DNA of 10,089 bases from Boseongicola sp. SB0675_bin_26 (GTDB lineage: Bacteria > Pseudomonadota > Alphaproteobacteria > Rhodobacterales > Rhodobacteraceae), in NCBI GenBank assembly GCA_009843725.1, contig VYCX01000076.1:1-10089 (forward strand), in the 5' to 3' direction. The notes under the pieces are model-generated. The model was given only the letters and a program-made list of their open reading frames with translations, ran no database searches and was not told where the DNA came from. Positions 1 through 7,272 of the stretch are shown in pieces; the first letter of the stretch is position 1, and every line of letters begins with the position of its first letter. The translations under genes were made by a program, and so were the position numbers.

Positions 1-40
1 AACGGAAATCCGGTCCGGATCGGGCCGCGACGTCGTACTT

Positions 41-58
41 TAACCGCTTACCCTTGCG
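41..58 (+). repeat. IS66 left terminal inverted repeat
   Basis: The sequence begins TAACCGCTTACCC. Aligned with the reverse complement of 2338-2321, it matches in the blocks TAAC, GCT and ACCC and is interrupted by single mismatches. Similarity stops outside position 41, which sets the element edge. Confidence 0.7.
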
Positions 59-117
59 TAGCGTGACTGGTTTGTCGCGAGCCGGGTGAACGGTTCTTCC
101 TTCTGCAGGAACCGCAT

Positions 118-146
118 TTGACAACATAGCTTCCGACGCCTATCCA
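118..146 (+). promoter_or_regulatory. Putative promoter for the methylase-transposase operon
   Basis: A perfect -35 hexamer TTGACA (118-123) is followed after exactly 17 bases by TATCCA (141-146), a weak -10 matching TATAAT at its first three positions. Transcription would begin near 153 and include the methylase ribosome-binding site. A hairpin with 6-bp arms (CGGTTC at 91-96, GAACCG at 109-114) lies just upstream and could affect read-in from outside. This is a consensus match only. Confidence 0.45.
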
Positions 147-187
147 GAGGTCATGCGTTGATTCGGGCAGGCGGAGAGGCTTCTGCG

Positions 188-850
188 ATGACTTCCTGGT
201 TCGGTTCCAAGGCCACGTCCGGTCTCAGCCAGGCGATCATCGCGGCGATGCCGCCTCATGACGTGTACATCGAGCCGTTCCTTGGCGGCGGCGCCATCAT
301 GAAGCGCAAGCCGCCCGCGATCCGCAACATCGGCATCGATCTCGATCGCCGCGCCCTGGAGGGCTTCGACGGCGACGGCGCCGTGGAGCTGCGCCACGGA
401 TGCGCCCTGCGCTTTCTCGAGGCATTCCCGTTCCAGGGCCGCGAGCTGGTCTACTGCGACCCGCCCTACCTGCAGGCGACCCGGCGGTCCGGGCGCCGCT
501 ACCGGCACGATTTCGACGACGCGGCGCATGTGGCGCTGCTGACGCTCCTGAAGTCGCTGGACTGCCAGGTCATGATCTCCGGATACCCGTCCCGGCTCTA
601 CGGGACGCACCTTGCAGGCTGGCGCTCGATGTCGCTGCAGGTCAACAACCAGGCGGCGGTGGTCACCGAGACCGTCTGGTTCAACTTCGCGCCCGACCGG
701 CTGCACTGGGCCCGGTTCGCCGGCAGGGACTTCACCCATCGCCAGATGGTCAAGCGCAAGGCGGAGAACTGGGGCCGACGCTACGCCGCGATGCCTCAGG
801 CGGAGCGTCTGGCGGTGCTGGCGGCGGTCATGGCGGTGGAGGCCGGGTGA
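188..850 (+). CDS. DNA adenine methyltransferase (D12/Dam class) inside the IS66 element
   Basis: A 220-residue S-adenosylmethionine-dependent N6-adenine DNA methyltransferase of the D12 (Dam-like) class. The glycine-rich AdoMet-binding motif PFLGGG is at residues 30-35 and the catalytic DPPY motif at 91-94, after YC. The N-terminal WFGSK resembles the FGGK start of the family. It is shorter than E. coli Dam (278 residues), so its recognition domain is reduced and its target site cannot be predicted. The ATG at 188 is preferred over the in-frame TTG at 158 because GGAGAGG (173-179) lies 8 bases upstream. The stop overlaps the transposase start (TGATG at 848-852), so the two genes are probably translationally coupled. 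Being inside the inverted repeats, it travels with the element; a role in timing transposition or protecting element DNA is inference. Confidence 0.85.
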   Translation: MTSWFGSKATSGLSQAIIAAMPPHDVYIEPFLGGGAIMKRKPPAIRNIGIDLDRRALEGFDGDGAVELRHGCALRFLEAFPFQGRELVYCDPPYLQATRRSGRRYRHDFDDAAHVALLTLLKSLDCQVMISGYPSRLYGTHLAGWRSMSLQVNNQAAVVTETVWFNFAPDRLHWARFAGRDFTHRQMVKRKAENWGRRYAAMPQAERLAVLAAVMAVEAG

Positions 851-2331
851 TGGCGACGGTGAACGGCACGTCGCTGCGCGAGGAGCTCGATGACGCCAAG
901 GCGCGCATTGCCGAACTGCGGAAGGACGGCAAGGTCTCCGAGGAAGTCGATGCCGTCATCCGCGTCCTGTTCACCCTGCTGGGCGTCATGATCACCGTCC
1001 TGATGGAAAGGGCGACCCGCAAGACGAGCCGGAACTCCGGTCTCCCGCCGTCGCAGACGGAGAGCGACGAGACCGCGCGACGCGGCGGCAGGGACAGCGG
1101 CAAGGGCGCGAAGCCGAACCTGCAGACGGGCGACAACCTTCGGAAGGCCGTCGTCGAGAAGACGGTCGCCGTCGAGGCCTGCGACGCCTGCGGCGCCGAC
1201 CTGTCCGGCGTCGGCCCCGTCGGACGCGAGCGCCGCGTCCTGCACGACATCGTGTTCGAGGTCGTCGAGCGCCGCGTGGACGCCGAGGTCAAGGAATGCC
1301 CCGGCTGCCGGGCCCGGACCAGGGGCAGGTTCCCCGACGACATGCCCGGCCCGCTGCAGTACGGCGCCGGCCTCCAGGCCTTCGTCGTCAACCTGCTCGT
1401 CGCCCACATGCTCTCCCTGCGCCGGGCCGTCGCGCTGGTCCATGCGATCTCCGGCCTCAGGCTCTCCGAGGCCACCTGCCTCGGCTACGTGCGCCGGCTT
1501 GATGACGCGCTCATGTCATGGGAGGAGGCCGCCGTCGCGCACCTCCTGGAACGCCCGGCCCTGCATGCCGACGAGACCGGCTTCCGGGTCGACGGCAGGA
1601 CGGAATGGCTCCACGTCCTCACCGACGGGTTCCTGACCCTGAAGTTCCTGCACCGGAAGCGCGGCAGGGAGGCGATCGACGAGATCGGGATCATCCCCCG
1701 CTACGCCGGCGTCCTGATCCATGACTGCTGGGCGAGTTACTTCGCCTACGACCGGTGCAGGCATCAGCTGTGCGGGGCTCATCTCCTCCGCGAACTCGCC
1801 TTCGTCATCGAGTCCAACGGCTTCCGCTGGGCGCGCCTGCTGAAAGGCCTGCTGCGCGAGGCCTGCCACAGGATCAACAAGAGCGACGCCAAGGTCCTGA
1901 CCGAGGCCGAATGCCGGAGCATGCGCAAGCGGTACCGGACCATCCTGACACAGGGCGGCAAGGAACTGCCCGACATCCCGCCGCGCCCGAAAGGGAAGCG
2001 CGGGCGGACCGCGAAGTCCGACGCGCACAACCTGCATGAGCGCCTCGTGAAGCACGAGGAATCCGTGCTGCGCTTCATGAGCGACCCGCACGTCAGCTTC
2101 ACCAACAATGCCGGAGAGCGGAAGATCAGGATGGCGAAGGTCAAGATGAAGGTGTCCGGATGCTTCCGGACACGGCATCACGCCGAGGCCTGGTGCCGGA
2201 TCTCAAGCTACCTGAGCTCGATGGCCGCGCTCGGATACAATCCCCTCGTCGCCATCCAGATCGCGCTTGCCGGAAAGGCCGCCGACATGATCAAGTTGCA
2301 CTATGCCGAACCTGCTCCCAAGAAGGGGTGA
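850..2331 (+). CDS. tnpC: IS66-family transposase (TnpC type)
   Basis: A 493-residue DDE transposase with IS66 architecture. It has an N-terminal helical, probably coiled-coil segment (about 1-55), the conserved NSGLPPSQ stretch near residues 62-69, and a zinc-finger region with CDAC at 111-114 and CPGC at 150-153. The catalytic core shows HADET (D241), LIHDCW (D292) and NNAGER (E423), giving a complete DDE triad. Length is normal for TnpC and there is no internal stop, so it may be active. Translation starts at an ATG sharing one base with the methylase stop. The stop codon (2329-2331) falls inside the right inverted repeat, so the element has no spare sequence at that end. No tnpA or tnpB is present. 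Confidence 0.95.
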   Translation: MATVNGTSLREELDDAKARIAELRKDGKVSEEVDAVIRVLFTLLGVMITVLMERATRKTSRNSGLPPSQTESDETARRGGRDSGKGAKPNLQTGDNLRKAVVEKTVAVEACDACGADLSGVGPVGRERRVLHDIVFEVVERRVDAEVKECPGCRARTRGRFPDDMPGPLQYGAGLQAFVVNLLVAHMLSLRRAVALVHAISGLRLSEATCLGYVRRLDDALMSWEEAAVAHLLERPALHADETGFRVDGRTEWLHVLTDGFLTLKFLHRKRGREAIDEIGIIPRYAGVLIHDCWASYFAYDRCRHQLCGAHLLRELAFVIESNGFRWARLLKGLLREACHRINKSDAKVLTEAECRSMRKRYRTILTQGGKELPDIPPRPKGKRGRTAKSDAHNLHERLVKHEESVLRFMSDPHVSFTNNAGERKIRMAKVKMKVSGCFRTRHHAEAWCRISSYLSSMAALGYNPLVAIQIALAGKAADMIKLHYAEPAPKKG

Positions 2332-2338
2332 GCAGTTA
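2321..2338 (-). repeat. IS66 right terminal inverted repeat
   Basis: Read on the - strand from 2338 it gives TAACTGCTCACCCC, matching the left end with a few substitutions. It overlaps the last codons and stop of the transposase. Outside it, the reading frame of the truncated capsule gene begins immediately. Confidence 0.7.
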
Positions 2339-3515
2339 CGCCAACACATACAAGAGTCACAGGCTTAGAACGATGCACGACTATGTGGACTACTATCACA
2401 TACTCGCTGACGTCGTTGGCAAGACCCTGATCGAGCATGACGTTACGCACTGCCTTTTCTTTGACGTGCCTCATCTGGCTTATGACACCGTACTGTTTCA
2501 GATGTGCAAAGTGTTGAATTTAAGAACAATAATCGTCAGACAAACTCTCTTTCCTGATCGCTTCTGGACCATGACGGATCCTGCGAATTTGGGACATTTC
2601 GCGGATGTTCCAGATGCGAAGCCGTATCCTATTGACAAGGGAGTGTGGCCCGACCTGTTTTACATGAGCGGGGTAAAGCAGGAACCAGAGGAAACTGGAA
2701 CCGTCAACGCGAATGCTGCAGTCAACTTGTTTCTTCATTTACTTGCCAATAGACCAGCGAGATTGCTCAACCCATATTGCGCTTGGGGACTCTTTTCCCG
2801 CGCACAACTGGTTTATCGGTCATTCCCGAAGTGGCGAGACCCGTTTGCAAGGTTTTTCCATGAGGATTCACTTGCGTACTTTGATCACCTTTCGAACTTT
2901 GAGAATCAGGATATCGACCTTTCGCGAGACTACATTTATTTTCCATTGCAACTTCAGCCCGAATTGACAACTTCGGCGCTGGGCGGGAGATTTCGAGATC
3001 AGGCGCTTGCAATCGAGAGTTTGGCGAGAGTCCTTCCGGACGGTGTTCGCATCCTTGTGAAGGAGAACCCAAGGCAGGGCGCCTACATGCGAGGCCCAAT
3101 GTTCTTTCATCGGCTTAACCGCATTCCGTCTGTCACTTTCCTGCCCAGTTGGGCCGATACTCGCGCCCTGACCCTGAACGCAATGGCGGTTGCTTCAATC
3201 ACCGGCACTGTGGGTTGGGAGGCGATCTGTCAGGGCAAGCCAGCCCTAGTCTTTGGCAATGCCTGGTATCGGAAGCTCCCTGGCGTATTGGAGTGGAATG
3301 AAAAATTGACCTACGACGAGATCGTTGGCCGCCGTGTCGACCATGCTGCCCTGCAACGACACGTTGGCGCTTTGGTTGCAGGCGCGCATCGCGGAGTTGT
3401 CGCTCGCCAATACGCACAGCTCGTTACGGACTTCGATGAGAATTCAAACTTTGACCGCGTTGCCTGCACGCTTCTCGACGTGATCAAGGGTCGTATTGAA
3501 ACGAGCTTTCAATGA
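2337..3515 (+). pseudogene. Capsule polysaccharide biosynthesis protein, 5'-truncated by IS66
   Basis: About 390 residues of a protein resembling the Capsule_synth family (capsular polysaccharide synthesis/export, KpsC/KpsS-related). Recognisable parts are YIYFPLQLQPE, VRILVKENPRQG and the C-terminal ITGTVGWEAICQGKPALV, typical of the nucleotide-sugar-binding half of these proteins. The frame is open right up to the IS66 right end and has no proper start: the first in-family Met is at 2373, well inside a conserved-looking region, and the longer frame back to 2160 is chance reading inside the transposase. The front of the protein is therefore missing. A GTG at 2328-2330 overlaps the transposase stop (GTGA) and could allow re-initiation, but nothing shows that it does. 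The gene is visibly richer in A+T than the IS. Its stop overlaps that of the convergent neuC. Confidence 0.75.
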
Positions 3516-4654
3516 TCTGAGAGCATGGTGCTGCGTTGCTCGTGATTGTCGCTGAAGGCCTTCTGGAGTGGGCTGCGCCAAAAGCCGTCCTGCTTGAGAA
3601 TGGCCACAAAGCGACTCGCCGCGCGACCGTCTCCAAATGCTCCATCGCGATCATGCCGCCTCCCCCAGCGCTCACGCAGGAAACGGTCAATGGAAGCACC
3701 GTCAGCAGCGACGTGCACCACGCTGTCGGACCGCGCCCGGCTCTTTTGTCTCGTGCCGAAGTCCAGTGAAGGAATTCCCAGGAAAGGTGCCTCACGCACG
3801 CCCGCGCTCGAGTTGCCCACCATGCAGGCCGCATTCTTCATCAACTCCGAAAAGTGGGAAAAGCGCATCGATGGCAATGTGCGGAAACGGTCTGGGGGCA
3901 GAGCATCTATTTCTGCACGAATCTGGTCCGATCCCGGGTCGTTGTTCGGGGCAATCACGACAAAGTTGCGGCCCGATGCGACAAGGCGGCCGAACAGGCA
4001 TCTTGCCTGCCCTCCAATGGTGTCTGCCTCCGAGGTGACGGGATGGAGAACGCAGATTCCAAATTCGTCATACGGAATCTGGTAGCGCTTTCTGACTTCG
4101 GCCAGGGTCACCCCCGACGGCCGGGAATGCAGGTCAAGTTCCGGCGAGCCAATGACGTGCACGGAAGTCTTTGGCTCTCCCAGAGCCATCACTCGTCGCG
4201 CTGCTTCCTGCGAAGACACGAAGTGGTGATGCGCAAGCTTGGAGTTGCAGTGCCGGAAGGACTCGTCGATGGTCCCCGAAAGCTCCCCGCCCTCGATGTG
4301 TGCGGACCGAATGTAGTTCGTTGCGCAAACAAGGGCACAGGCGAGCGCTTCCACCCTGTCGCCGTGGAAGACAACAAGGTCTGGCCGATGCTCGAAGCAA
4401 TGGTCGGACAGGCCGACGACGGTCTTGGAGAGGATTGTGTCCAACGGGTCTCCAGGCCGTTGGTTCAGGAATTCGTGAACGGTGACCTTGGGTACCCGAT
4501 GCACTTCGACCTTGGTCATTCCGTACCGTTCGAGCATGTGCATGCCGGTCACGAACATCGAGACAAAGAAGCCTTCTTCCCGCGCTGCAACGACCAGCGG
4601 CTCAAGCTTCCCGAAGTCCGCACGCGTTCCCGTGACAAAGAGGATGGATCGCAC
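3509..4654 (-). CDS. neuC: UDP-N-acetylglucosamine 2-epimerase, hydrolysing type (NeuC/LegG-like)
   Basis: This enzyme converts UDP-GlcNAc (or a 2,4-diacetamido derivative) to the free ManNAc-type sugar and UDP, the entry step to sialic or legionaminic acid in the cytoplasm. Of about 381 residues, the visible family motifs are TGTRADFGK at 8-16, HGDR at 97-100, HIEGGE at 119-124, ESFRH at 131-135, a late VGNSSAGVREA loop and FGDGRAA near the C-terminus. Length is normal. The GTG at 4654 gives MRSILFVTGTRADFGK, the usual family start; an in-frame TTG at 4690 adds 12 residues and has a weak GGAA upstream, so the start is uncertain. A 33-codon frame (4760-4659) ends 4 bases before the GTG and could be a leader or the tail of a lost gene. 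No neuB or neuA lies in the window. LegG and NeuC cannot be told apart by eye. Confidence 0.88.
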   Translation of the reverse strand: MRSILFVTGTRADFGKLEPLVVAAREEGFFVSMFVTGMHMLERYGMTKVEVHRVPKVTVHEFLNQRPGDPLDTILSKTVVGLSDHCFEHRPDLVVFHGDRVEALACALVCATNYIRSAHIEGGELSGTIDESFRHCNSKLAHHHFVSSQEAARRVMALGEPKTSVHVIGSPELDLHSRPSGVTLAEVRKRYQIPYDEFGICVLHPVTSEADTIGGQARCLFGRLVASGRNFVVIAPNNDPGSDQIRAEIDALPPDRFRTLPSMRFSHFSELMKNAACMVGNSSAGVREAPFLGIPSLDFGTRQKSRARSDSVVHVAADGASIDRFLRERWGRRHDRDGAFGDGRAASRFVAILKQDGFWRSPLQKAFSDNHEQRSTMLSDH

Positions 4655-4804
4655 AGAGCTACATGCTTGCTCGGCCTGCCGATGCCTCAAGGTTTCCGGC
4701 GGCGTTGGCGACTTCCCGGACCGCCAGCAAGGCCAGGAACGCGGAGGCGTCGTTTGTCATGAATAGTGTCACTGATCTCTTGTCCCCACACTGAATTTTC
4801 GCGC

Positions 4805-4822
4805 GCCCGGCGGGTGCCGGGC
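4805..4822. repeat. GC-rich hairpin with perfect 7-bp arms
   Basis: GCCCGGC (4805-4811), loop GGGT, GCCGGGC (4816-4822). It sits upstream of neuC, just outside the larger branched inverted repeat. There is no U-rich tract on either strand, so it does not look like an intrinsic terminator. Confidence 0.6.
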
Positions 4823-4826
4823 CGTT

Positions 4827-4952
4827 GCCAACATCTTTGCAGTGAAGAATGTCCCCGCTTATTCGCCATGGCGTCGGGGAGCTACCCCTTGCCGGGTCAG
4901 GCTTATTCAGCGGGTAGCCCGGCCCATTGGCCGGACTGCAAAGATTGTTGGC
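4827..4952. repeat. Branched, cloverleaf-like nested inverted repeat
   Basis: The outer arms GCCAACATCTTTGCAGT (4827-4843) and ACTGCAAAGATTGTTGGC (4935-4952) are reverse complements apart from one extra T in the right arm. Between them lie three adjoining perfect hairpins: TCCCCG/CGGGGA (4852-4857 with 4875-4880), GCTACCC/GGGTAGC (4881-4887 with 4912-4918) and CCGGCC/GGCCGG (4919-4924 with 4929-4934). Only 8 bases (4844-4851) are left unpaired at the junction. The loops of the first two hairpins share GCTTATTC. This could be a structured RNA, a small non-autonomous mobile element, or a DNA hairpin site for a recombinase or a regulator. I recognise no known family, and no target duplication is evident. 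Confidence 0.6.
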
Positions 4953-4979
4953 GCGGGGATCTAACGGCGACACGCACCG

Positions 4980-5000
4980 AAGAGTCAATAGTTGACTCTT
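4980..5000. promoter_or_regulatory. Perfect palindrome, possible operator
   Basis: AAGAGTCAA (4980-4988), spacer TAG, TTGACTCTT (4992-5000). Perfect 9-bp arms with a 3-bp centre fit a dimeric regulator's operator. It lies between the branched repeat and a small broken ORF on the + strand. No T-run follows that would make it a terminator. Confidence 0.45.
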
Positions 5001-5038
5001 GACGCCTTTTGGCGCGCGCCCGCGGAGTTCCGGCGTCA
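5000..5038. repeat. Inverted repeat TGACGCC...GGCGTCA
   Basis: Perfect 7-bp arms (5000-5006 and 5032-5038) surround a 25-base loop that itself begins with TTTTGGCG, so an alternative short hairpin CGCC-TTTT-GGCG (5003-5014) competes for the same bases. It directly abuts the palindrome at 4980-5000. Confidence 0.4.
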
Positions 5039-5042
5039 GGGA

Positions 5043-5229
5043 ATGGAAAACGGGATGGCTGAAGTCAAGAAGCGCGAAGTGCCAAGTGACCTTAGTAGAC
5101 TCGTCTTGTCAGCCGACAAAGGCGGAGCCTGAAAAAGAGTTCACTTTCCTGGCAGGGATGACGCCGGACGACTTGGCTCGTGCAATCATGCAGCCGGTGG
5201 ACAATCGTCGGAAGCCGCGCCCAAAGTGA
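5043..5229 (+). pseudogene. Small hypothetical gene, probably frameshifted
   Basis: An ATG at 5043 (or 5055) opens 29 codons beginning MENGMAEVKKREVPSDLSR and ends at TGA 5130-5132. The +1 frame then continues KAEPEKEFTFLAG followed by MTPDDLARAIMQPVDNRRK, ending at TGA 5227-5229. Joined by one frameshift near 5115-5125, the two halves give a charged protein of about 60 residues whose tail looks like a natural C-terminus. I do not recognise the family. Two unrelated short frames remain possible, and shine-dalgarno support is weak. It lies downstream of the palindromes. Confidence 0.3.
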
Positions 5230-5958
5230 CTGAATCATGGGGTCGCTGTCTGGTTGCGCAACAGCTGACGGCGATGCCGCGAAATGGCATTGGGGATCGA
5301 CTGCATATTGTCGCCTCTTTTGCGTTAACTTCACACGTCCTGACTTCGCATTGGGATTTCGGATTTCCTGTGGCCGGATTTTGCAGACAAACAAGGGCTT
5401 TGCCGGGCTGCGCCAGCAAGGTGGGCACATGAAGGGCACGCAAGATTTCCTGAGGCCTGTTCAAGCGTCGGCGCTGACGGCCATCCTCCGCGAACCATAA
5501 AAACAAGGGGTGCGGAGTTGGGCACACGACGAAATTCCGCAACCATGGCATCACGAAAGTTGGAATTCTTGTGCCCCGAGTTCAGGACCTCTGAACTTTG
5601 TCGCGATGGAACGTGTGGCCGGGATGGACGCGAAGGGTGCAATCTGCAGCTTCATGTGGTCGCGCCAATTTGCGTCTGCCAAGCCGCCGTTGCCGCGCAT
5701 GCGCCAATTTCTGGCGGGCAGCAAAGGCCAAGAGTCAGTCAAGCGTCACACTCGCTGCGTGAGATCGCACCGCAAGATGACGGCGAGTTCATCGGAATTC
5801 GGGATCCTGCCGGTGCACACGTTCGGAACACGAGCAGATTGCAACTTGACCGGTACGAGACGCCTCCGAAACCGCCTGATCATTGTGCAAGGGTCGTGTT
5901 GAACGGCGCGAACCAAGGCGAAAGAGGTCTACGAATGCCGTGTGGCATGGTGTCAGTG
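5230..5958. other. Stretch without a recognisable gene
   Basis: Both strands have only short frames lacking convincing starts or family motifs. Minor structure is visible: a direct repeat GCGCCAATTT at 5662-5671 and 5701-5710, and a small hairpin ATGCC-GTGT-GGCAT (5935-5948) just downstream of the kdtA stop. That hairpin has no T-run and only weakly resembles a terminator. The region may be decayed sequence between two surface-polysaccharide genes. Confidence 0.5.
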
Positions 5959-7272
5959 TTACAAACCTCCGACGAAGGTCGGGCTGGCGACGGATGTCTG
6001 CGGGACGGCTTGCCTCATCGCATCCCAGGTCGCGTCCAGCACGCCCCTTCGGTCGGTGACGACCTTGGTCGCGCCCTCAAGCACCGGCTTTCGCAATGCA
6101 GATGACTGAAGCAGGACCGCATTGCTTGCGAGCTCTCCGGCACTGTCCACCTTGATCGCGCCTCCTGCCTGTCCGAGACCGTGATAGCTCTCGGCAAAAA
6201 ACGATGTTTCCGGTCCGTGGAGAACGCAGGAACCGAGCGCAATCGCTTCGAACGGGTTCTTGCCTTCGAGGCCCGGCGCGAGCGAGTGGCCAACAAACGA
6301 AACCGGAGCGAGCCGGTACCAAAGGCCCATCTCCCCGATGGAATCGGCAATGTAGACCTGTGTGATCCTGTCGATCCTTTCCTCTCTGCTGCGCCGGGCT
6401 ACATGCGCGAACCGTTTCCGCAGATGCGCCTCCGCCTCGTCCGCGTCCCGAACATGGCGAGGCGCGAGAATCAGCAGTGCTTCCGGGATCTCCTCGATCA
6501 CCTTGGCGTGAGCCTCCGCGATCGCTGGATGTTCGCTTCGATGTGTTGCGGCGCAAAGCCAGACCGGCCGCCCGCCGATCTGCTGCCGAAGTTCTGCAAG
6601 TTCCTTCTCCGGGGCTGGCAGCGGTCGCGCTGCAGACTTGAGCGCCCCGACGACGGAGATCTTCGTGGCGTCTGCGCCGAGCGCGACGAACCTGGGAACG
6701 CTGGCCTTGTCCTGCAGGAGGAGACGGTCGAAGAGTCCAAGAATATCGCGCATCGGGCCTGCGAACCGCTTCCGTCTCCGAAAACTCCCGTCCGGCATCC
6801 TGCTGTCAACCAACATCATCGGAATGCCGCGCCTGCCGGTCTCGATCATCAGCCGAGGCCAGAAATCCAGTCCGTAGAATCCGGCGACGTCCGGTCGCCA
6901 TTGATCCAGGAACCTTCTGACGGCCTGGACGGTGTCCACGGGCTGGAACACGTGGATGCAACGGTCCGGCGGTCTTGCCGCCGTGAGGGCGACCTCTGAT
7001 GCCGCGTTCCAGCTTGTCAGCAGCACATGTGCATCCGGCAGCTCCTCAAGCACTCTTTCTATCAGCGGGAGAAGAGCCAGGCATTCGCCAACCGATAACG
7101 CATTGAACCAGATCAGGACACCTTCGGGACGTTGCCGCCGATAGAAGCCGAACCTTTCCGGAAGGCGCACCGACGACTCCTTGCCGACCTTCACCCGCCT
7201 CCGGAGGACGAGCCGCCATAGCGGCCCCGAAATCATCGAGAAACCAAGGTACAGGTGCGTGATCGGCGACAT
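5959..7272 (-). CDS. waaA: 3-deoxy-D-manno-octulosonic acid (Kdo) transferase
   Basis: A 437-residue Kdo transferase (WaaA/KdtA, GT30) that transfers Kdo from CMP-Kdo to the lipid A precursor at the inner face of the cytoplasmic membrane. The first ~25 residues are hydrophobic and basic (SMISGPLWRLVLRRR), typical of the N-terminal membrane-anchoring segment. The catalytic-base region reads IWFNALSVGE (E63), where most members have HA before SVGE. The C-terminal donor-binding half has GHSLAPGLEGKNPFEA (NPFEA at about 339-343), the family loop. Length is normal (about 425). The ATG at 7272 is chosen because the frame upstream is cysteine-rich and unlike the family; a start at 7470 would add 66 odd residues. 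Ribosome-binding support is weak. No other lipid A gene is adjacent, so it stands alone here; it could be a second copy serving a surface glycan. Confidence 0.9.
   Translation of the reverse strand: MSPITHLYLGFSMISGPLWRLVLRRRVKVGKESSVRLPERFGFYRRQRPEGVLIWFNALSVGECLALLPLIERVLEELPDAHVLLTSWNAASEVALTAARPPDRCIHVFQPVDTVQAVRRFLDQWRPDVAGFYGLDFWPRLMIETGRRGIPMMLVDSRMPDGSFRRRKRFAGPMRDILGLFDRLLLQDKASVPRFVALGADATKISVVGALKSAARPLPAPEKELAELRQQIGGRPVWLCAATHRSEHPAIAEAHAKVIEEIPEALLILAPRHVRDADEAEAHLRKRFAHVARRSREERIDRITQVYIADSIGEMGLWYRLAPVSFVGHSLAPGLEGKNPFEAIALGSCVLHGPETSFFAESYHGLGQAGGAIKVDSAGELASNAVLLQSSALRKPVLEGATKVVTDRRGVLDATWDAMRQAVPQTSVASPTFVGGL

Larger units (their letters stand above)
41..2338 (+). mobile_element. 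IS66-family insertion sequence carrying a DNA adenine methylase
   Basis: The element is bounded by imperfect inverted repeats: TAACCGCTTACCCTTGC at the left and the reverse complement of TAACTGCTCACCCCTTC at the right. It contains only two genes, a D12-class adenine methyltransferase and an IS66-type DDE transposase, both on the + strand and overlapping. At about 2.3 kb it fits the single-transposase branch of IS66 (ISBst12-like), which lacks tnpA and tnpB; here the methylase takes the upstream slot. IS66 elements normally make an 8-bp target duplication. The 8 bases outside the left end (TCGTACTT) and right end (CGCCAACA) do not match, so a flanking deletion or rearrangement is likely, or the true ends differ by a few bases. 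The right end abuts a truncated capsule gene. Confidence 0.8.

Noticed and set aside
140..739. Long - strand frame opposite the methylase
   Set aside because: It is a shadow of the methylase in GC-rich DNA, low-complexity and with no family motif, while the + strand has FLGGG and DPPY.
2160..2336. Extending the capsule gene upstream to an ATG at 2160
   Set aside because: This stretch lies in the transposase C-terminus in the wrong frame and is arginine/proline-rich chance reading; the homology begins only after the IS end.
3854..4762. 302-residue + strand frame opposite neuC
   Set aside because: It is antisense to a clear NeuC with many family motifs, and its own translation has no recognisable domain.
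4827..4952. Integron attC site
   Set aside because: The geometry (imperfect palindrome, one bulged base, about 126 bp) is suggestive, but the core should read GTTRRRY and here it is GTTGGCG, with the partner box also off consensus. No integrase or cassette gene is present.
6181..6999. 272-residue + strand frame opposite the Kdo transferase
   Set aside because: A shadow frame; the - strand carries SVGE and the GKNPFEA loop.
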